Positions 24,697 to 35,461 of a DNA stretch of 64,000 bases are shown here, piece by piece (position 1 is the stretch's first letter; every line of letters starts with the position of its first letter). Position numbers and translations under genes: made by a program. Where the stretch lies: the NCBI RefSeq assembly GCF_015461835.1, contig NZ_JACOPX010000001.1:186001-250000 (forward strand), given 5' to 3'. Below the pieces are notes generated by a model, which saw nothing but the letters and a program-made list of their open reading frames with translations, searched no databases and was not told where the DNA came from. This stretch comes from Pseudomonas neuropathica (GTDB lineage Bacteria; Pseudomonadota; Gammaproteobacteria; Pseudomonadales; Pseudomonadaceae).

Positions 24697-27600
24697 ATGA
24701 ATACATCGTTATCAAGGTTCTATAGCCGAACGCCGCCGCGCAGACTACAGGATATCAACCACCTGATCAGCTACCTGCACACGCTCGTTGGTGAGCATTT
24801 CAACAGTGATGTACGCGACCTCTACTATCACCCTCCAGCCAATTCTGCGCTGGGGCGGGAATGCAAGGAAGCATTTCGTGTTTTGAACAAGCTGGAAAAG
24901 GATGAAGACTTCATCAGGCATATTTCAACGCCGATCGGCGTCGATAAATCGCCTTTAGGTAATGACTTCTTGTATGACCTTGTATCGTTCCACTTGAGCT
25001 CCGCCAAAACGCCAGCGCCCTCCCCCCCGGAGGTTTTCACCATAGCCGGTCACTCGGTGATTCTCAGAGAGGTGCCGATCTACTGGTCTATCGACGTCGA
25101 TGTCTTGCTGGATATTCACCGTAAAGTCGGCAACGGCGTCAACAGCGACGGCTCGGTAAGGCTCGATCTGGTGCTTGCCTACTACTCGCTGCAACCGATG
25201 CAGCCTGCCACCAGCGCCGGCTGGCAACGCCTTCTCCATAATCTGGTTGACCATCGCGCACTGTGGCTGCTTGGACATGACGGACACGTCAGTGACCTTG
25301 AGCACCTGTTGGGCGCTGCGGGTGATCAAGCGATCATGCGCATTGTTCGCCAGATTAAACTGGAAACATCCCGCTCACTGTTGGCAAACCTGTTGCCGGA
25401 AAGATTCAATGACAAACTGGACAAACTTGCCAACACCATCCCTGTCGCTCTTCTGGAAACCGTTCTGGGCTCTGCAAAGAACCTGCAACTGGCCCAACGC
25501 ATTGCCAACGAACTGGACTGGTACGGTGCAGGCGACAACCAGCAGTGCCCCCCTGGGGTGTTGAAAAAACTGTTGTGGCGCGCGCTTTGGTTAGAGGTAA
25601 AACCCGATCCCCACAGTCATTATCGAAACGAATTGCAGATTCTTATCGAAACCGGAAGCCGGTACTCTTCCATACGTCAATCGCTGGTCGAGCATTTCCA
25701 ACGAACGCTTTGCGTCAACCGCACCACCGCATTACTGGCAGTCGCCATTTTCAAAAGCAATATCGCCAGCGAAGCCTGGGTCGAGGACATTCCCGAGGAT
25801 CTTCCCTACGGCACTTCCAGCACCTGGGTCAATTTCAAGAGCGGCTTTATTCTGGCCGAGACCATCGCTCCCGGGTCATCCCGGTATATGACGTTCGAAC
25901 AACTGCTCAACCTGCCAGCCGAGCATTACCAGGCGCATGCCAACGATGTCGGGCAACAGCGGCTGGTAACGGCAGCCAAAGCGCGTGCTGCGCTGGATTG
26001 GTCGGTGGAAACGGGGCTGCTGGGACTTCGTCACACCCCATACTCGCTGAGCGAAGTCGAGTTGGCAGTGCAGACACTCGAGCAACACGAACGCGACATG
26101 GTCAGTGCCATGGAAAACCTGACACTCAGGCCCCCGAGCCGCTTTCGTCACGAAACAGACACGGCATTCGACGAGGCATTCCGCAGCTGGCTGGATACCC
26201 CGCGAGCCGCCTACGCAACACTGATCAAAGCATTGCTGAGCCAGTACCTGCCGGCCTGCGGCACTGATCTGGAGCGCGACGAAGTAGTCGTTTACTCGTT
26301 AAGGCTGCCACTGCATGACACTCAGGTGGAGCATGAGAACCGGACGAACACCGACGCGGTTCGTGCGCGCTCGGGGTTTATTTTGCGCACGGTCAACCCC
26401 GCCTACCCGACCGACCCTCGTTACATTGAAGTCTTCCCGTTCGCAGGCGTTGTGCGCCTGCGCAAAGAGATGAAGTCGCTGCAAACAGGCGGTGAAATTG
26501 TTGTCGAGAAGATCGGCTCCAGCAGCCGGACCAGCCGGGGTTCCTTCAGAAAAGGCACTGAATTGCCCTTCGACTGGGAAGCCTACCGCGATGGCTCGAA
26601 ACCCAGAGAAAACCAGCACGCGACATTGATCGTGGAACAGATCGCAGAGACATTCGAGGCCGTTGCGATCGAACCGCGCTCCCCAGATGTGGCAGCGAGG
26701 ACGCTGCCCTTTGCCGCGAACAACCTGACGTCTGCGCGAGCTGAAAAGCTGGCCGCGATGATCGCCAGAGAGCTGTTCTTCAAAGATGAGTCAGCGCTTC
26801 TTGAACAGACCCGTAAAGCGACGCGCAGCATGGACATCGGTCGGGACTTTATTGAAGACATCACCTTCTGGGGAAAAATGTTCGTGCCGTTCTGGGGTTC
26901 CATCGAAGACCTGACATCGGGTGATTCTCGACGCATCGAGTCCGGTGGCCTGGGCCTGTTTACCGATGTGGTGTCTTTCGGCTTGCCCGTCGGCAAATAC
27001 GTAGCGGGCTGTACTCGCCTGTTATCCGGCGCCGGCAGGCTCGGACTGCGTCTTGCCTTGCCAAAACTCTCCGCCATGACGCGAACTTTGCTTGTTTCCA
27101 CGCTTCGGGAGCTCAATCCCCTGGAGAGCGTTATCGGGCTGCTCAGACTGGGTCGCTTTGCTCTCGGCAAACTGAGTAACGTGACCCTGCGGCATGTACG
27201 GATGGGCATCGCACACCTGCGCGACGGCACCATTGCCGTACGCCATCTCCAGTCGGTCGATCCGGCAACCTGGGTGCCGCACCAGGCTGGCGACCAGTTG
27301 TTCACCGTGGAAGGCATCGCCGATATTCCCATGCGCAATGTCGGCACCGCCGAAGCTCCCGACTTCCGCCTGATCGACCCCGTCACCCATCAAGCGTTCG
27401 GCCCGCGATACCGGCAACCCGTTACGGTAATCAGCAACAGCAGCCCTCTGATACGTCAATACGCGGTAGAACCACACTGGATTCAGGGACTGAAGGCTGA
27501 CTCGCGCGGCATATTCTTTCGCCCCGACTATAACCAGAAGTTCATCTGCAACGTGGATGAGCACGGCACCATCGCCGTCTACCAGATCAGGGACAATTCC

Positions 27601-29157
27601 TACGGGTTTATCGCAGAAACGGCGCAGACGGGGGAAAACAGCTTTTCTGTCGTGTTGGTCAACCCGAAAACCAACCGCGACCTGTCGATCAACCTGTCGT
27701 CGGTGAGGCCCGGGCATTGGTACACAAGAGAAATCAGGGTTTCAGGCGGAGCGCCCGATCAGCCTAACGCAGTAACACCCTTGCATTTGCAAAAGTGGTC
27801 GCAGTTCAGCGAGGTGATGCTCGATCTGACCATAAAGGCATTTGCGAAGAAGTACGGGCTGGATCGGGCGGCGTTTCAGCAGTTCGTCCACACACAAGGG
27901 CAGTTGAAACCCCTTGGCCAGCAAATGCTCGACCAGGCCAATACCGCTCGTACGGCCATTGCGTTCGACCATCTCCAGAACTGGCGAACGCTGTCACAGG
28001 AAAGCCGCACCCGTCTGACCCGCGAAGGGTTCGCTGCCGAGCACAACCTTGACCCGCAGGATTTCCTCGCCCATGTCAACATGGATGGCACCTTCCGAGC
28101 ACCGGGAACAGTGCTGGCAAAATATGCCAACAACCAGACTTTCACCCCTCTGACCCCGGCACATCTAGAGCAGTGGCGAGCGCGCTACGATGAGACACGG
28201 TCGGCCAGCACGATGAACGCGTTTGTCGCTGAAAACGATTTGAATCCCGTGCTCTGGGCAACCTTCGTCGATGACGCCGGGCAACTGAGAAGCGCCGTTC
28301 CGGAAACCCTGCAATTGCTCGCTGCCGTCGACTCGAATGCAATGTTCGCGCGCAAATCACTACCCCCCGGCACAGCGAGAAAATCAGCGCCCTGGCAACT
28401 ACCTGAACAGTCAACTGTGCACGGCAACGGGCCACCCTCGCCACCCAAGGCGGGCCCTTCCAAACGTCCGCGACTGGATGACATGGCAGCCGCCCTGCCA
28501 GAGGATCTGACCCCTTCGCTTGGGCACAACATCAATAACAACGCGCCCATTCTCCAGGATCCGGAGGATGTGCGGACAAGCCTGACGAAAAAGCTGGAAG
28601 GCGATATTGAAAAAATCGCGATCACCGACGCCAATCGGCTCTTAACGCACTTTCAGGGTGCAAGACTCAAGGAAATGACCCGCCGCATCACTGAGGATAT
28701 CCACGAGTGGATCGCCGACGAAGGTCGGCACCATGACAGGCTGACGCAGCGTTTCGAAGTGAGGAGACCGACCGAAGGTCCCGAGCGGGGTTTATCAGTG
28801 TTTGCCAAGGTCGATATCGAACCTTATGAAGTGCTGGGCCCTTACATCGGCAAGCTGCACCGCACCGGCAAGTCCCTGCGCGCGGAAATACTTGAAAAAT
28901 CCAGAGAGAAAGTCAGCACCTATCTGTACGAAACGGCAACGAAGAACGCCACCCTGAGCGGGCACGGCAACAGCAACGTGCTCAGCCTGATCAATGCCAT
29001 CAACGTACCCGGCCAGGCCAACATAGGCATCGAGAACGTCGGATCGATCTGCGTCGGCAAGTACATGGTGTTTTTTGTCTCGTGGGAAAAGATCCCGGCG
29101 GGTAGCGAGCTGTTTCTCGATTACGGGGCCAATTACTGGAAACACATGAAACCTTGA
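24697..29157 (+). CDS. Large SET-domain protein with NLS-like motif (candidate host-directed effector)
   Basis: 1486-aa protein. The ATG at 24697 follows AAAGG at good spacing; no signal peptide. Residues 1 to about 1000 are not recognised. From about 1029 to 1215 there are three repeats of ~63 residues, each starting HLxxW (HLQKW, HLQNW, HLEQW) and ending near an FVxxxGQL-like segment. A Pro/Ser linker carries the basic GPSKRPRLDD near residue 1253. Residues ~1358-1486 form a SET lysine-methyltransferase domain: GLSVFAKVDIEPYEVLGPYI, then NVLSLINAINVPGQANI in place of the usual NHSCxPN, and IPAGSELFLDYGANYW. This suggests methylation of a eukaryotic nuclear protein. The secretion route is not visible. 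Several helices about 720-830 are hydrophobic. Confidence 0.75.
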   Translation: MNTSLSRFYSRTPPRRLQDINHLISYLHTLVGEHFNSDVRDLYYHPPANSALGRECKEAFRVLNKLEKDEDFIRHISTPIGVDKSPLGNDFLYDLVSFHLSSAKTPAPSPPEVFTIAGHSVILREVPIYWSIDVDVLLDIHRKVGNGVNSDGSVRLDLVLAYYSLQPMQPATSAGWQRLLHNLVDHRALWLLGHDGHVSDLEHLLGAAGDQAIMRIVRQIKLETSRSLLANLLPERFNDKLDKLANTIPVALLETVLGSAKNLQLAQRIANELDWYGAGDNQQCPPGVLKKLLWRALWLEVKPDPHSHYRNELQILIETGSRYSSIRQSLVEHFQRTLCVNRTTALLAVAIFKSNIASEAWVEDIPEDLPYGTSSTWVNFKSGFILAETIAPGSSRYMTFEQLLNLPAEHYQAHANDVGQQRLVTAAKARAALDWSVETGLLGLRHTPYSLSEVELAVQTLEQHERDMVSAMENLTLRPPSRFRHETDTAFDEAFRSWLDTPRAAYATLIKALLSQYLPACGTDLERDEVVVYSLRLPLHDTQVEHENRTNTDAVRARSGFILRTVNPAYPTDPRYIEVFPFAGVVRLRKEMKSLQTGGEIVVEKIGSSSRTSRGSFRKGTELPFDWEAYRDGSKPRENQHATLIVEQIAETFEAVAIEPRSPDVAARTLPFAANNLTSARAEKLAAMIARELFFKDESALLEQTRKATRSMDIGRDFIEDITFWGKMFVPFWGSIEDLTSGDSRRIESGGLGLFTDVVSFGLPVGKYVAGCTRLLSGAGRLGLRLALPKLSAMTRTLLVSTLRELNPLESVIGLLRLGRFALGKLSNVTLRHVRMGIAHLRDGTIAVRHLQSVDPATWVPHQAGDQLFTVEGIADIPMRNVGTAEAPDFRLIDPVTHQAFGPRYRQPVTVISNSSPLIRQYAVEPHWIQGLKADSRGIFFRPDYNQKFICNVDEHGTIAVYQIRDNSYGFIAETAQTGENSFSVVLVNPKTNRDLSINLSSVRPGHWYTREIRVSGGAPDQPNAVTPLHLQKWSQFSEVMLDLTIKAFAKKYGLDRAAFQQFVHTQGQLKPLGQQMLDQANTARTAIAFDHLQNWRTLSQESRTRLTREGFAAEHNLDPQDFLAHVNMDGTFRAPGTVLAKYANNQTFTPLTPAHLEQWRARYDETRSASTMNAFVAENDLNPVLWATFVDDAGQLRSAVPETLQLLAAVDSNAMFARKSLPPGTARKSAPWQLPEQSTVHGNGPPSPPKAGPSKRPRLDDMAAALPEDLTPSLGHNINNNAPILQDPEDVRTSLTKKLEGDIEKIAITDANRLLTHFQGARLKEMTRRITEDIHEWIADEGRHHDRLTQRFEVRRPTEGPERGLSVFAKVDIEPYEVLGPYIGKLHRTGKSLRAEILEKSREKVSTYLYETATKNATLSGHGNSNVLSLINAINVPGQANIGIENVGSICVGKYMVFFVSWEKIPAGSELFLDYGANYWKHMKP

Positions 29158-29186
29158 TCGCCCCGACTTAGCCGGTAGTCAGGCAC

Positions 29187-29222
29187 GTCGGTGCTGCGCA
29201 GAAGAATCTGCGCAGCACCGAC
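29187..29222. terminator. Strong hairpin between SET-domain gene and cti
   Basis: A perfect 16-bp stem, GTCGGTGCTGCGCAGA at 29187-29202 and its complement at 29207-29222, with loop AGAA. It lacks a long T tract but lies between two convergent genes, as expected for a shared transcription stop. Confidence 0.7.
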
Positions 29223-29267
29223 ATAAGGCAGATGAACCCTGCTCATACAGCACCTGCCCACGAACGA

Positions 29268-31550
29268 TCAAAGATTCTCGTAGCGGTTCATGTCCAGCAC
29301 GCCCTCTTCCACCGGGTCGGTTTCGTGCAGGTATTGGCTCAGATCGTGGAAATAGAACCAGAATTGCGGGTGACTGCGCCGAATACCCCAGCGTTCGACG
29401 ATTTTCTCGAAACGATTGGCGTCCTTGGCGTTTTCCATTGCATCAACAAACTCGGGCACTTGATCGGCCGGAATGTTGAAGATGAAGTTCGGATAACTAC
29501 TGAGCACGCCCGGAAAAATAGTCATCGTGTCCAGCCCAGGCTGATAGCGCAGCGACTCTCCGAGCAGGAACGCCACGTTGCTGTGCGCGCGGTTGCGCAA
29601 CAGGCTGTAGACCTCGCGTTTGCCGTTGGCGGTTTCAATGCGCAACATGGTGGCTTCCGGCAATTGGTCGATGACCTTCAAGCCGGCCGCCGGACGCGAG
29701 GTCAGGCGGCTCAACGCCTGTTCGGCATTTTGCAGCGCCGGGTCGATATTCGGCCGCGAGCAGTAAGCGCCGTCGCAGCGGTTGATCGGGTCAGGCCGCG
29801 CATTGAGATCACCGTAACGCGCCAGTAATTGCATGGCAAAGTCGTATTTCGGGTCTTTCTCGTCGAGTTTCAGCGCAGTCGGTTTGTCGTCGTCAATCGC
29901 CTCGTAGTCGAGCCACATCTTGAACTGGCCACCGCTCTGATACCAATCGTCGAGGTAATCCTCGCGGGAATCGGCGGGCATCAGGCGCAGGAAGTTCTGC
30001 TCGGCGCCATTGCGGATCAGATCGAAATACAGGCGGGTTTGCGCCTGATGGGAGACGTTGCCGAACACGTCGAAGTTGACCGCCAACTGGTAATAGGTGC
30101 GTTCGAGCAAGGGATAGTCGAACAGCCACATCGTCTGCGGCACCTCGCCAATCAAGCCTTTGGTCACCGAAGCGCTGTCGAAGTGGCGGAAAATGCTCAG
30201 CAACGCGTTGTCGTTGCCGGCCCACAGGGTCGACCAGCTCGGCGCAGGCACATCGGCGTAGCTGTCGCGGCGCAAGGCTTCGTATTCGTTACGTTTGTTG
30301 CGGTAGTTGTGCCACAGGCTGAGGACGCTGCCGACGTCGTCATTCTGCCCCGGCATGGCCAGCAACGGCGTGGCCTGGCCGCGATAGTTCGGGTCGGTGA
30401 TATAGAGGTCGTGTTCCGGCGCCTGGAACAGTGCCCAGAAGTTGTCGCGGATCACGTCGGTTGCGATCTGCCCACGGCACACCGGGCCGCGAATAAAGGT
30501 GCGGACGAAGTATTCGGCGTTATCGAGCATGAACTGATAACGCGCCTGCGCCGGAATCGCTTCGAACGTCGCGAATGGATTGGCACGGCTCTGCGGGCCG
30601 TAACCGGGCAACGCATTGACCTGCCAGTTGCCGCTATAGAACAGGCTTTTCACCCGCGCCATCTTCGCCGCGCTCAGCGGATAGGTGATGTGGGTCTTGT
30701 GCACGATCACCCCTTGCACCGGCCACAAGCGGTAATACACCTGAGTGCCCGGATCATCGTTGGGGCGACGCGTGGCGATCAGGTCGATTGGCTGCCCGGT
30801 CGGCGTGCGCGAACGTACCCACTGGAAATAATGGCCCGGCTCGCCGTCCTTGAAATAGATATGCGCAAGGTACCAATGCTCGTACAACCAGCGACCGACC
30901 AGACTTTGCCGTGCGCCGGGAGTGTTGAGCAGGTTTTCCCACTGGACGATTTGCAGCGCCTCTTTGGCGCTCGGTGCCAGGCCTTGTTCGTCAATCGGCG
31001 CGCCAGACGCCAGCCAGCGTTGCAGCGTCTGGTACTGCTGATCGGTCAACCCGGTCACCGCCAGCGGCATGCCTTCTTTCGGATGCGCGCCGGCGTAGCC
31101 TTCGAACTCGGCGGGCATCGCGCACAGGTTCTCGCGGTTCAGACCCAGCACGATGTCTTCCGGGAGCTTGGCGTTCGGCGTCAGTGGCGTCTTGTGCCCA
31201 AGTTCAAGCATGCGCGCCATCAGCGCAGCCTGGCTGCCTTGGGCATCGAGCACCGAATAGAAGTCTTTTTGCTGCCAGGCACGTTTGCCAAAGGCGTCGT
31301 AGAACAGCCGAGTGGTCGGTGCCGCTTGCGTGCGCTCGCCGTCATACACCGGCATTTTGCTCGCGCCACGGGCCGCGCCCTCGCCACTGCCCAGATTCAA
31401 CTGGCAGGCCGAGTCGTAGCAGGCATGGCAAGCCACGCACTTCTCGGTGAAGATCGGTTGGATATCACGGCTATATGAGATCGTGGGTTCCTGCGCAACG
31501 GCGCCCCAGCTTAAAAGCAGCAAAAAAATGCTGATGACGCGGTACGACAT
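29268..31550 (-). CDS. cti: Fatty acid cis/trans isomerase, haem c type
   Basis: 760-aa periplasmic enzyme. A signal peptide (LLLLSWGAVAQ) is followed by the haem-c site C38-V-A-C41-H42. The size and the C-terminal FYFHDLSQYLHETDPVEEG fit Cti. It turns cis-unsaturated phospholipid acyl chains into trans isomers without energy input, stiffening the membrane under solvent, heat or toxic stress. Monocistronic and divergent from metH. Confidence 0.93.
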   Translation of the reverse strand: MSYRVISIFLLLLSWGAVAQEPTISYSRDIQPIFTEKCVACHACYDSACQLNLGSGEGAARGASKMPVYDGERTQAAPTTRLFYDAFGKRAWQQKDFYSVLDAQGSQAALMARMLELGHKTPLTPNAKLPEDIVLGLNRENLCAMPAEFEGYAGAHPKEGMPLAVTGLTDQQYQTLQRWLASGAPIDEQGLAPSAKEALQIVQWENLLNTPGARQSLVGRWLYEHWYLAHIYFKDGEPGHYFQWVRSRTPTGQPIDLIATRRPNDDPGTQVYYRLWPVQGVIVHKTHITYPLSAAKMARVKSLFYSGNWQVNALPGYGPQSRANPFATFEAIPAQARYQFMLDNAEYFVRTFIRGPVCRGQIATDVIRDNFWALFQAPEHDLYITDPNYRGQATPLLAMPGQNDDVGSVLSLWHNYRNKRNEYEALRRDSYADVPAPSWSTLWAGNDNALLSIFRHFDSASVTKGLIGEVPQTMWLFDYPLLERTYYQLAVNFDVFGNVSHQAQTRLYFDLIRNGAEQNFLRLMPADSREDYLDDWYQSGGQFKMWLDYEAIDDDKPTALKLDEKDPKYDFAMQLLARYGDLNARPDPINRCDGAYCSRPNIDPALQNAEQALSRLTSRPAAGLKVIDQLPEATMLRIETANGKREVYSLLRNRAHSNVAFLLGESLRYQPGLDTMTIFPGVLSSYPNFIFNIPADQVPEFVDAMENAKDANRFEKIVERWGIRRSHPQFWFYFHDLSQYLHETDPVEEGVLDMNRYENL

Positions 31551-31705
31551 GCCCTTGATCCCGATCCTGAAAAAAACGCCACGATTCTACAGTATGACGC
31601 TCGTACCAACATGAGTGATATTCATGCAAAAGCCCTACATGCTCTAAAAGCGCACAGGTTTGCTATGATCCCGCTCCTTCGTAATGGTCTTTCCGAGTAG
31701 TCCAA

Positions 31706-34700
31706 ATGTCCGATCGCAGCGTCCGCCTTCAAGCTCTCAAGCAAGCTCTCAAAGAGCGCATCCTGATACTCGATGGCGGCATGGGCACGATGATCCAGAG
31801 CTACAAGCTCGAAGAACAGGACTATCGCGGCAAACGCTTCGCCGACTGGCCGAGTGACGTCAAGGGCAACAACGACCTGCTGGTGATCACCCGTCCGGAC
31901 GTGATCGGCGGCATCGAGAAAGCCTATCTGGATGCCGGTGCCGACATCCTCGAAACCAACACCTTCAACGCCACGCGCATTTCCATGGCCGACTACGGCA
32001 TGGAAGAACTGGCCTACGAGTTAAACGTAGAAGGCGCACGTCTGGCCCGCAAGGTTGCCGACGCCAAGACCGCCGAGAACCCGGACAAGCCGCGTTTCGT
32101 CGCCGGCGTGCTCGGCCCGACCAGCCGCACCTGCTCGCTGTCGCCCGACGTCAACAACCCGGGCTACCGCAACGTCACCTTTGATGAACTGGTGGAAAAC
32201 TACACCGAAGCCACCAAAGGCCTGATCGAGGGCGGCGCGGATCTGATCCTGATCGAAACCATTTTCGACACCCTCAACGCCAAAGCGGCGATCTTCGCTG
32301 TGCAAGGCGTGTTCGAAGAGCTGCACATCGAACTGCCGATCATGATTTCCGGCACGATCACTGACGCCTCCGGCCGGACCCTGTCCGGGCAAACCACCGA
32401 AGCGTTCTGGAACTCGGTGGCGCACGCCAAGCCAATCTCCGTCGGTCTCAACTGTGCGCTCGGCGCCAGTGAGCTGCGTCCGTACCTGGAAGAGCTGTCG
32501 AACAAGGCCAGCACCCACGTTTCCGCGCACCCGAACGCCGGCCTGCCTAACGAGTTTGGCGAGTACGACGAACTGCCGTCGGAAACCGCCAAAGTCATCG
32601 AAGAATTCGCCCAGAGCGGCTTCCTCAACATCGTCGGCGGTTGCTGCGGCACCACCCCGGGGCACATCGAAGCCATCGCCAAAGCCGTCGCCGGTTACGC
32701 GCCGCGTCAGATTCCGGACATTCCGAAGGCTTGCCGCCTCTCGGGTCTGGAACCGTTCACTATCGATCGCAACTCGCTGTTCGTTAACGTTGGCGAGCGT
32801 ACCAACATCACCGGCTCGGCCAAGTTCGCCCGCCTGATCCGTGAAGACAACTACACCGAAGCCCTCGAAGTCGCCCTGCAACAGGTCGAGGCCGGCGCGC
32901 AGGTGATCGACATCAACATGGACGAAGGGATGCTCGATTCGAAGAAGGCCATGGTGACCTTCCTCAATCTGATCGCCGGTGAACCGGACATCTCCCGCGT
33001 GCCGATCATGATCGACTCGTCGAAATGGGAAGTGATCGAAGCCGGTCTCAAGTGCATTCAGGGCAAGGGCATCGTCAACTCGATCAGCATGAAAGAAGGC
33101 GTCGAGCAGTTCATCCATCACGCCAAGCTGTGCAAACGCTACGGCGCGGCCGTGGTGGTGATGGCGTTTGACGAAGCTGGCCAGGCCGACACCGAAGCGC
33201 GCAAGAAAGAAATCTGCAAACGCTCCTACGACATTCTGGTCAACGAAGTTGGCTTCCCGCCGGAAGACATCATCTTCGACCCGAACATCTTCGCCGTCGC
33301 CACCGGCATCGAAGAACACAACAACTACGCGGTGGACTTCATCAACGCCTGCGCCTACATCCGCGACGAACTGCCGTATGCGCTGACCTCGGGCGGCGTG
33401 TCCAACGTGTCATTCTCGTTCCGCGGCAACAATCCGGTGCGTGAGGCGATCCACTCGGTGTTCCTGCTGTACGCAATCCGCGCCGGCCTGACCATGGGCA
33501 TCGTCAACGCCGGGCAGCTGGAGATCTACGACCAGATCCCGCAAGAGCTGCGCGACGCCGTGGAAGACGTGATCCTCAACCGCACGCCAGAAGGCACCGA
33601 CGCCCTCCTCGCCATCGCCGACAAGTACAAGGGCGACGGCAGCGTCAAGGAAGCCGAGACCGAAGAGTGGCGCAGCTGGGAGGTCAACAAGCGTCTGGAA
33701 CATGCGCTGGTCAAAGGCATCACCACGCACATCGTTGAAGACACCGAAGAATCGCGTCAGTCGTTCGCCCGCCCGATCGAAGTGATCGAAGGCCCGCTGA
33801 TGTCCGGCATGAACATCGTCGGCGACCTGTTCGGCGCCGGCAAAATGTTCCTCCCGCAAGTGGTGAAATCCGCGCGAGTGATGAAGCAGGCCGTGGCGCA
33901 CTTGATCCCGTTCATCGAACTGGAAAAGGGTGACAAGCCGGAAGCCAAGGGCAAGATCCTCATGGCAACCGTGAAAGGCGACGTGCATGACATCGGCAAG
34001 AACATTGTCGGCGTGGTGCTCGGTTGCAACGGCTATGACATCGTCGACCTCGGCGTGATGGTCCCGGCAGAGAAGATTCTGCAGGTGGCCAAAGAACAGA
34101 AATGCGACATCATCGGCCTCTCCGGCCTGATCACGCCGTCGCTGGACGAAATGGTTCACGTTGCTCGTGAAATGCAGCGTCAGGACTTCCATCTGCCGCT
34201 GATGATCGGTGGCGCGACCACTTCCAAAGCGCACACGGCGGTGAAGATCGAGCCGAAGTACAGCAACGATGCCGTGGTCTACGTGACCGATGCCTCCCGT
34301 GCAGTGGGCGTGGCGACGCAGTTGCTGTCGAAAGAATTGAAGGCCGGTTTCGTCGAAAAGACGCGTCTGGAATACATTGATGTGCGCGAACGTACCTCGA
34401 ACCGCAGCGCCCGCACCGAGCGCCTGAGCTACGCAGCGGCCATCGCCAAGAAACCACAGTTCGACTGGGCCAATTATCAGCCGGTCAAACCGACCTTCAC
34501 CGGCAGCAAGGTACTGGACAACATCGACCTCAAGGTCTTGGCCGAATACATCGACTGGACGCCGTTCTTTATCTCTTGGGACCTGGCTGGCAAGTTCCCG
34601 CGCATCCTTGAAGACGAAGTGGTCGGTGAGGCCGCCACCGCGTTGTACAAGGACGCGCAGGAGATGCTTGCCAAGCTGATCGACGAGAAGCTGATCAGCG

Positions 34701-35416
34701 CCCGTGCGGTGTTCGGCTTCTGGCCGGCCAATCAAGTACATGACGACGACATCGAACTGTACGGCGATGATGGCAAGCCATTGGCCAAGCTGCATCACCT
34801 GCGCCAGCAGATCATCAAGACCGACGGCAAACCAAACTTCTCGCTGGCTGACTTCGTAGCGCCGAAGGACAGCGAAGTGACCGACTACGTCGGTGGTTTC
34901 ATCACCACCGCCGGCATCGGCGCCGAAGAAGTGGCCAAGGCTTATCAAGACGCTGGCGACGACTACAACTCGATCATGGTCAAAGCCCTGGCCGACCGTT
35001 TGGCCGAGGCCTGCGCCGAGTGGCTGCACCAGCAAGTGCGTAAAGAACACTGGGGTTATGCCAAGGACGAAGTGCTCGATAACGACGCGCTGATCAAAGA
35101 GCAATACAGCGGCATCCGCCCTGCTCCGGGTTACCCGGCGTGCCCGGATCACACCGAGAAAGCGGCGCTGTTCGCCTTGCTCGATCCGGAAGCCGAAGAA
35201 ATGCGCGCCGGTCGCAGTGGTGTGTTCCTCACCGAACACTACGCGATGTTCCCGGCGGCTGCGGTCAGCGGCTGGTACTTCGCCCACCCGCAAGCGCAGT
35301 ACTTTGCCGTGGGCAAGGTCGACAAGGATCAGGTGCAAAGCTACACCTCGCGCAAAGGCCAGGAGCTGAGCGTGACCGAGCGCTGGCTGGCGCCGAATCT
35401 GGGTTACGACAGTTAA
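31706..35416 (+). CDS. metH: Cobalamin-dependent methionine synthase
   Basis: 1236-aa four-module enzyme. In order: the homocysteine-binding Zn module with [14 protein letters not shown] and the Zn ligands in [14 protein letters not shown]; the pterin-binding module beginning at [14 protein letters not shown]; the B12 module with [17 protein letters not shown] (the cobalt-ligating histidine is near residue 760); and the C-terminal SAM-dependent reactivation module ending [12 protein letters not shown]. It transfers the methyl group of methyl-tetrahydrofolate to homocysteine. A possible -10 box TATGAT lies at 31664-31669. The enzyme is a consumer of the B12 made with help from the two cob operons in this window. 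Confidence 0.97.
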   Translation: MSDRSVRLQALKQALKERILILDGGMGTMIQSYKLEEQDYRGKRFADWPSDVKGNNDLLVITRPDVIGGIEKAYLDAGADILETNTFNATRISMADYGMEELAYELNVEGARLARKVADAKTAENPDKPRFVAGVLGPTSRTCSLSPDVNNPGYRNVTFDELVENYTEATKGLIEGGADLILIETIFDTLNAKAAIFAVQGVFEELHIELPIMISGTITDASGRTLSGQTTEAFWNSVAHAKPISVGLNCALGASELRPYLEELSNKASTHVSAHPNAGLPNEFGEYDELPSETAKVIEEFAQSGFLNIVGGCCGTTPGHIEAIAKAVAGYAPRQIPDIPKACRLSGLEPFTIDRNSLFVNVGERTNITGSAKFARLIREDNYTEALEVALQQVEAGAQVIDINMDEGMLDSKKAMVTFLNLIAGEPDISRVPIMIDSSKWEVIEAGLKCIQGKGIVNSISMKEGVEQFIHHAKLCKRYGAAVVVMAFDEAGQADTEARKKEICKRSYDILVNEVGFPPEDIIFDPNIFAVATGIEEHNNYAVDFINACAYIRDELPYALTSGGVSNVSFSFRGNNPVREAIHSVFLLYAIRAGLTMGIVNAGQLEIYDQIPQELRDAVEDVILNRTPEGTDALLAIADKYKGDGSVKEAETEEWRSWEVNKRLEHALVKGITTHIVEDTEESRQSFARPIEVIEGPLMSGMNIVGDLFGAGKMFLPQVVKSARVMKQAVAHLIPFIELEKGDKPEAKGKILMATVKGDVHDIGKNIVGVVLGCNGYDIVDLGVMVPAEKILQVAKEQKCDIIGLSGLITPSLDEMVHVAREMQRQDFHLPLMIGGATTSKAHTAVKIEPKYSNDAVVYVTDASRAVGVATQLLSKELKAGFVEKTRLEYIDVRERTSNRSARTERLSYAAAIAKKPQFDWANYQPVKPTFTGSKVLDNIDLKVLAEYIDWTPFFISWDLAGKFPRILEDEVVGEAATALYKDAQEMLAKLIDEKLISARAVFGFWPANQVHDDDIELYGDDGKPLAKLHHLRQQIIKTDGKPNFSLADFVAPKDSEVTDYVGGFITTAGIGAEEVAKAYQDAGDDYNSIMVKALADRLAEACAEWLHQQVRKEHWGYAKDEVLDNDALIKEQYSGIRPAPGYPACPDHTEKAALFALLDPEAEEMRAGRSGVFLTEHYAMFPAAAVSGWYFAHPQAQYFAVGKVDKDQVQSYTSRKGQELSVTERWLAPNLGYDS

Positions 35417-35426
35417 GTTGCGCAAC

Positions 35427-35455
35427 GGACCTGAGAGCGCCCTGCTCTCAGGTCC
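35427..35455. terminator. Hairpin terminator between metH and the NEL gene
   Basis: A perfect 12-bp stem, GGACCTGAGAGC at 35427-35438 and its complement at 35444-35455, with a 5-base loop, between two convergent stops. No long T tract. Confidence 0.7.
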
Positions 35456-35461
35456 ACTCAA

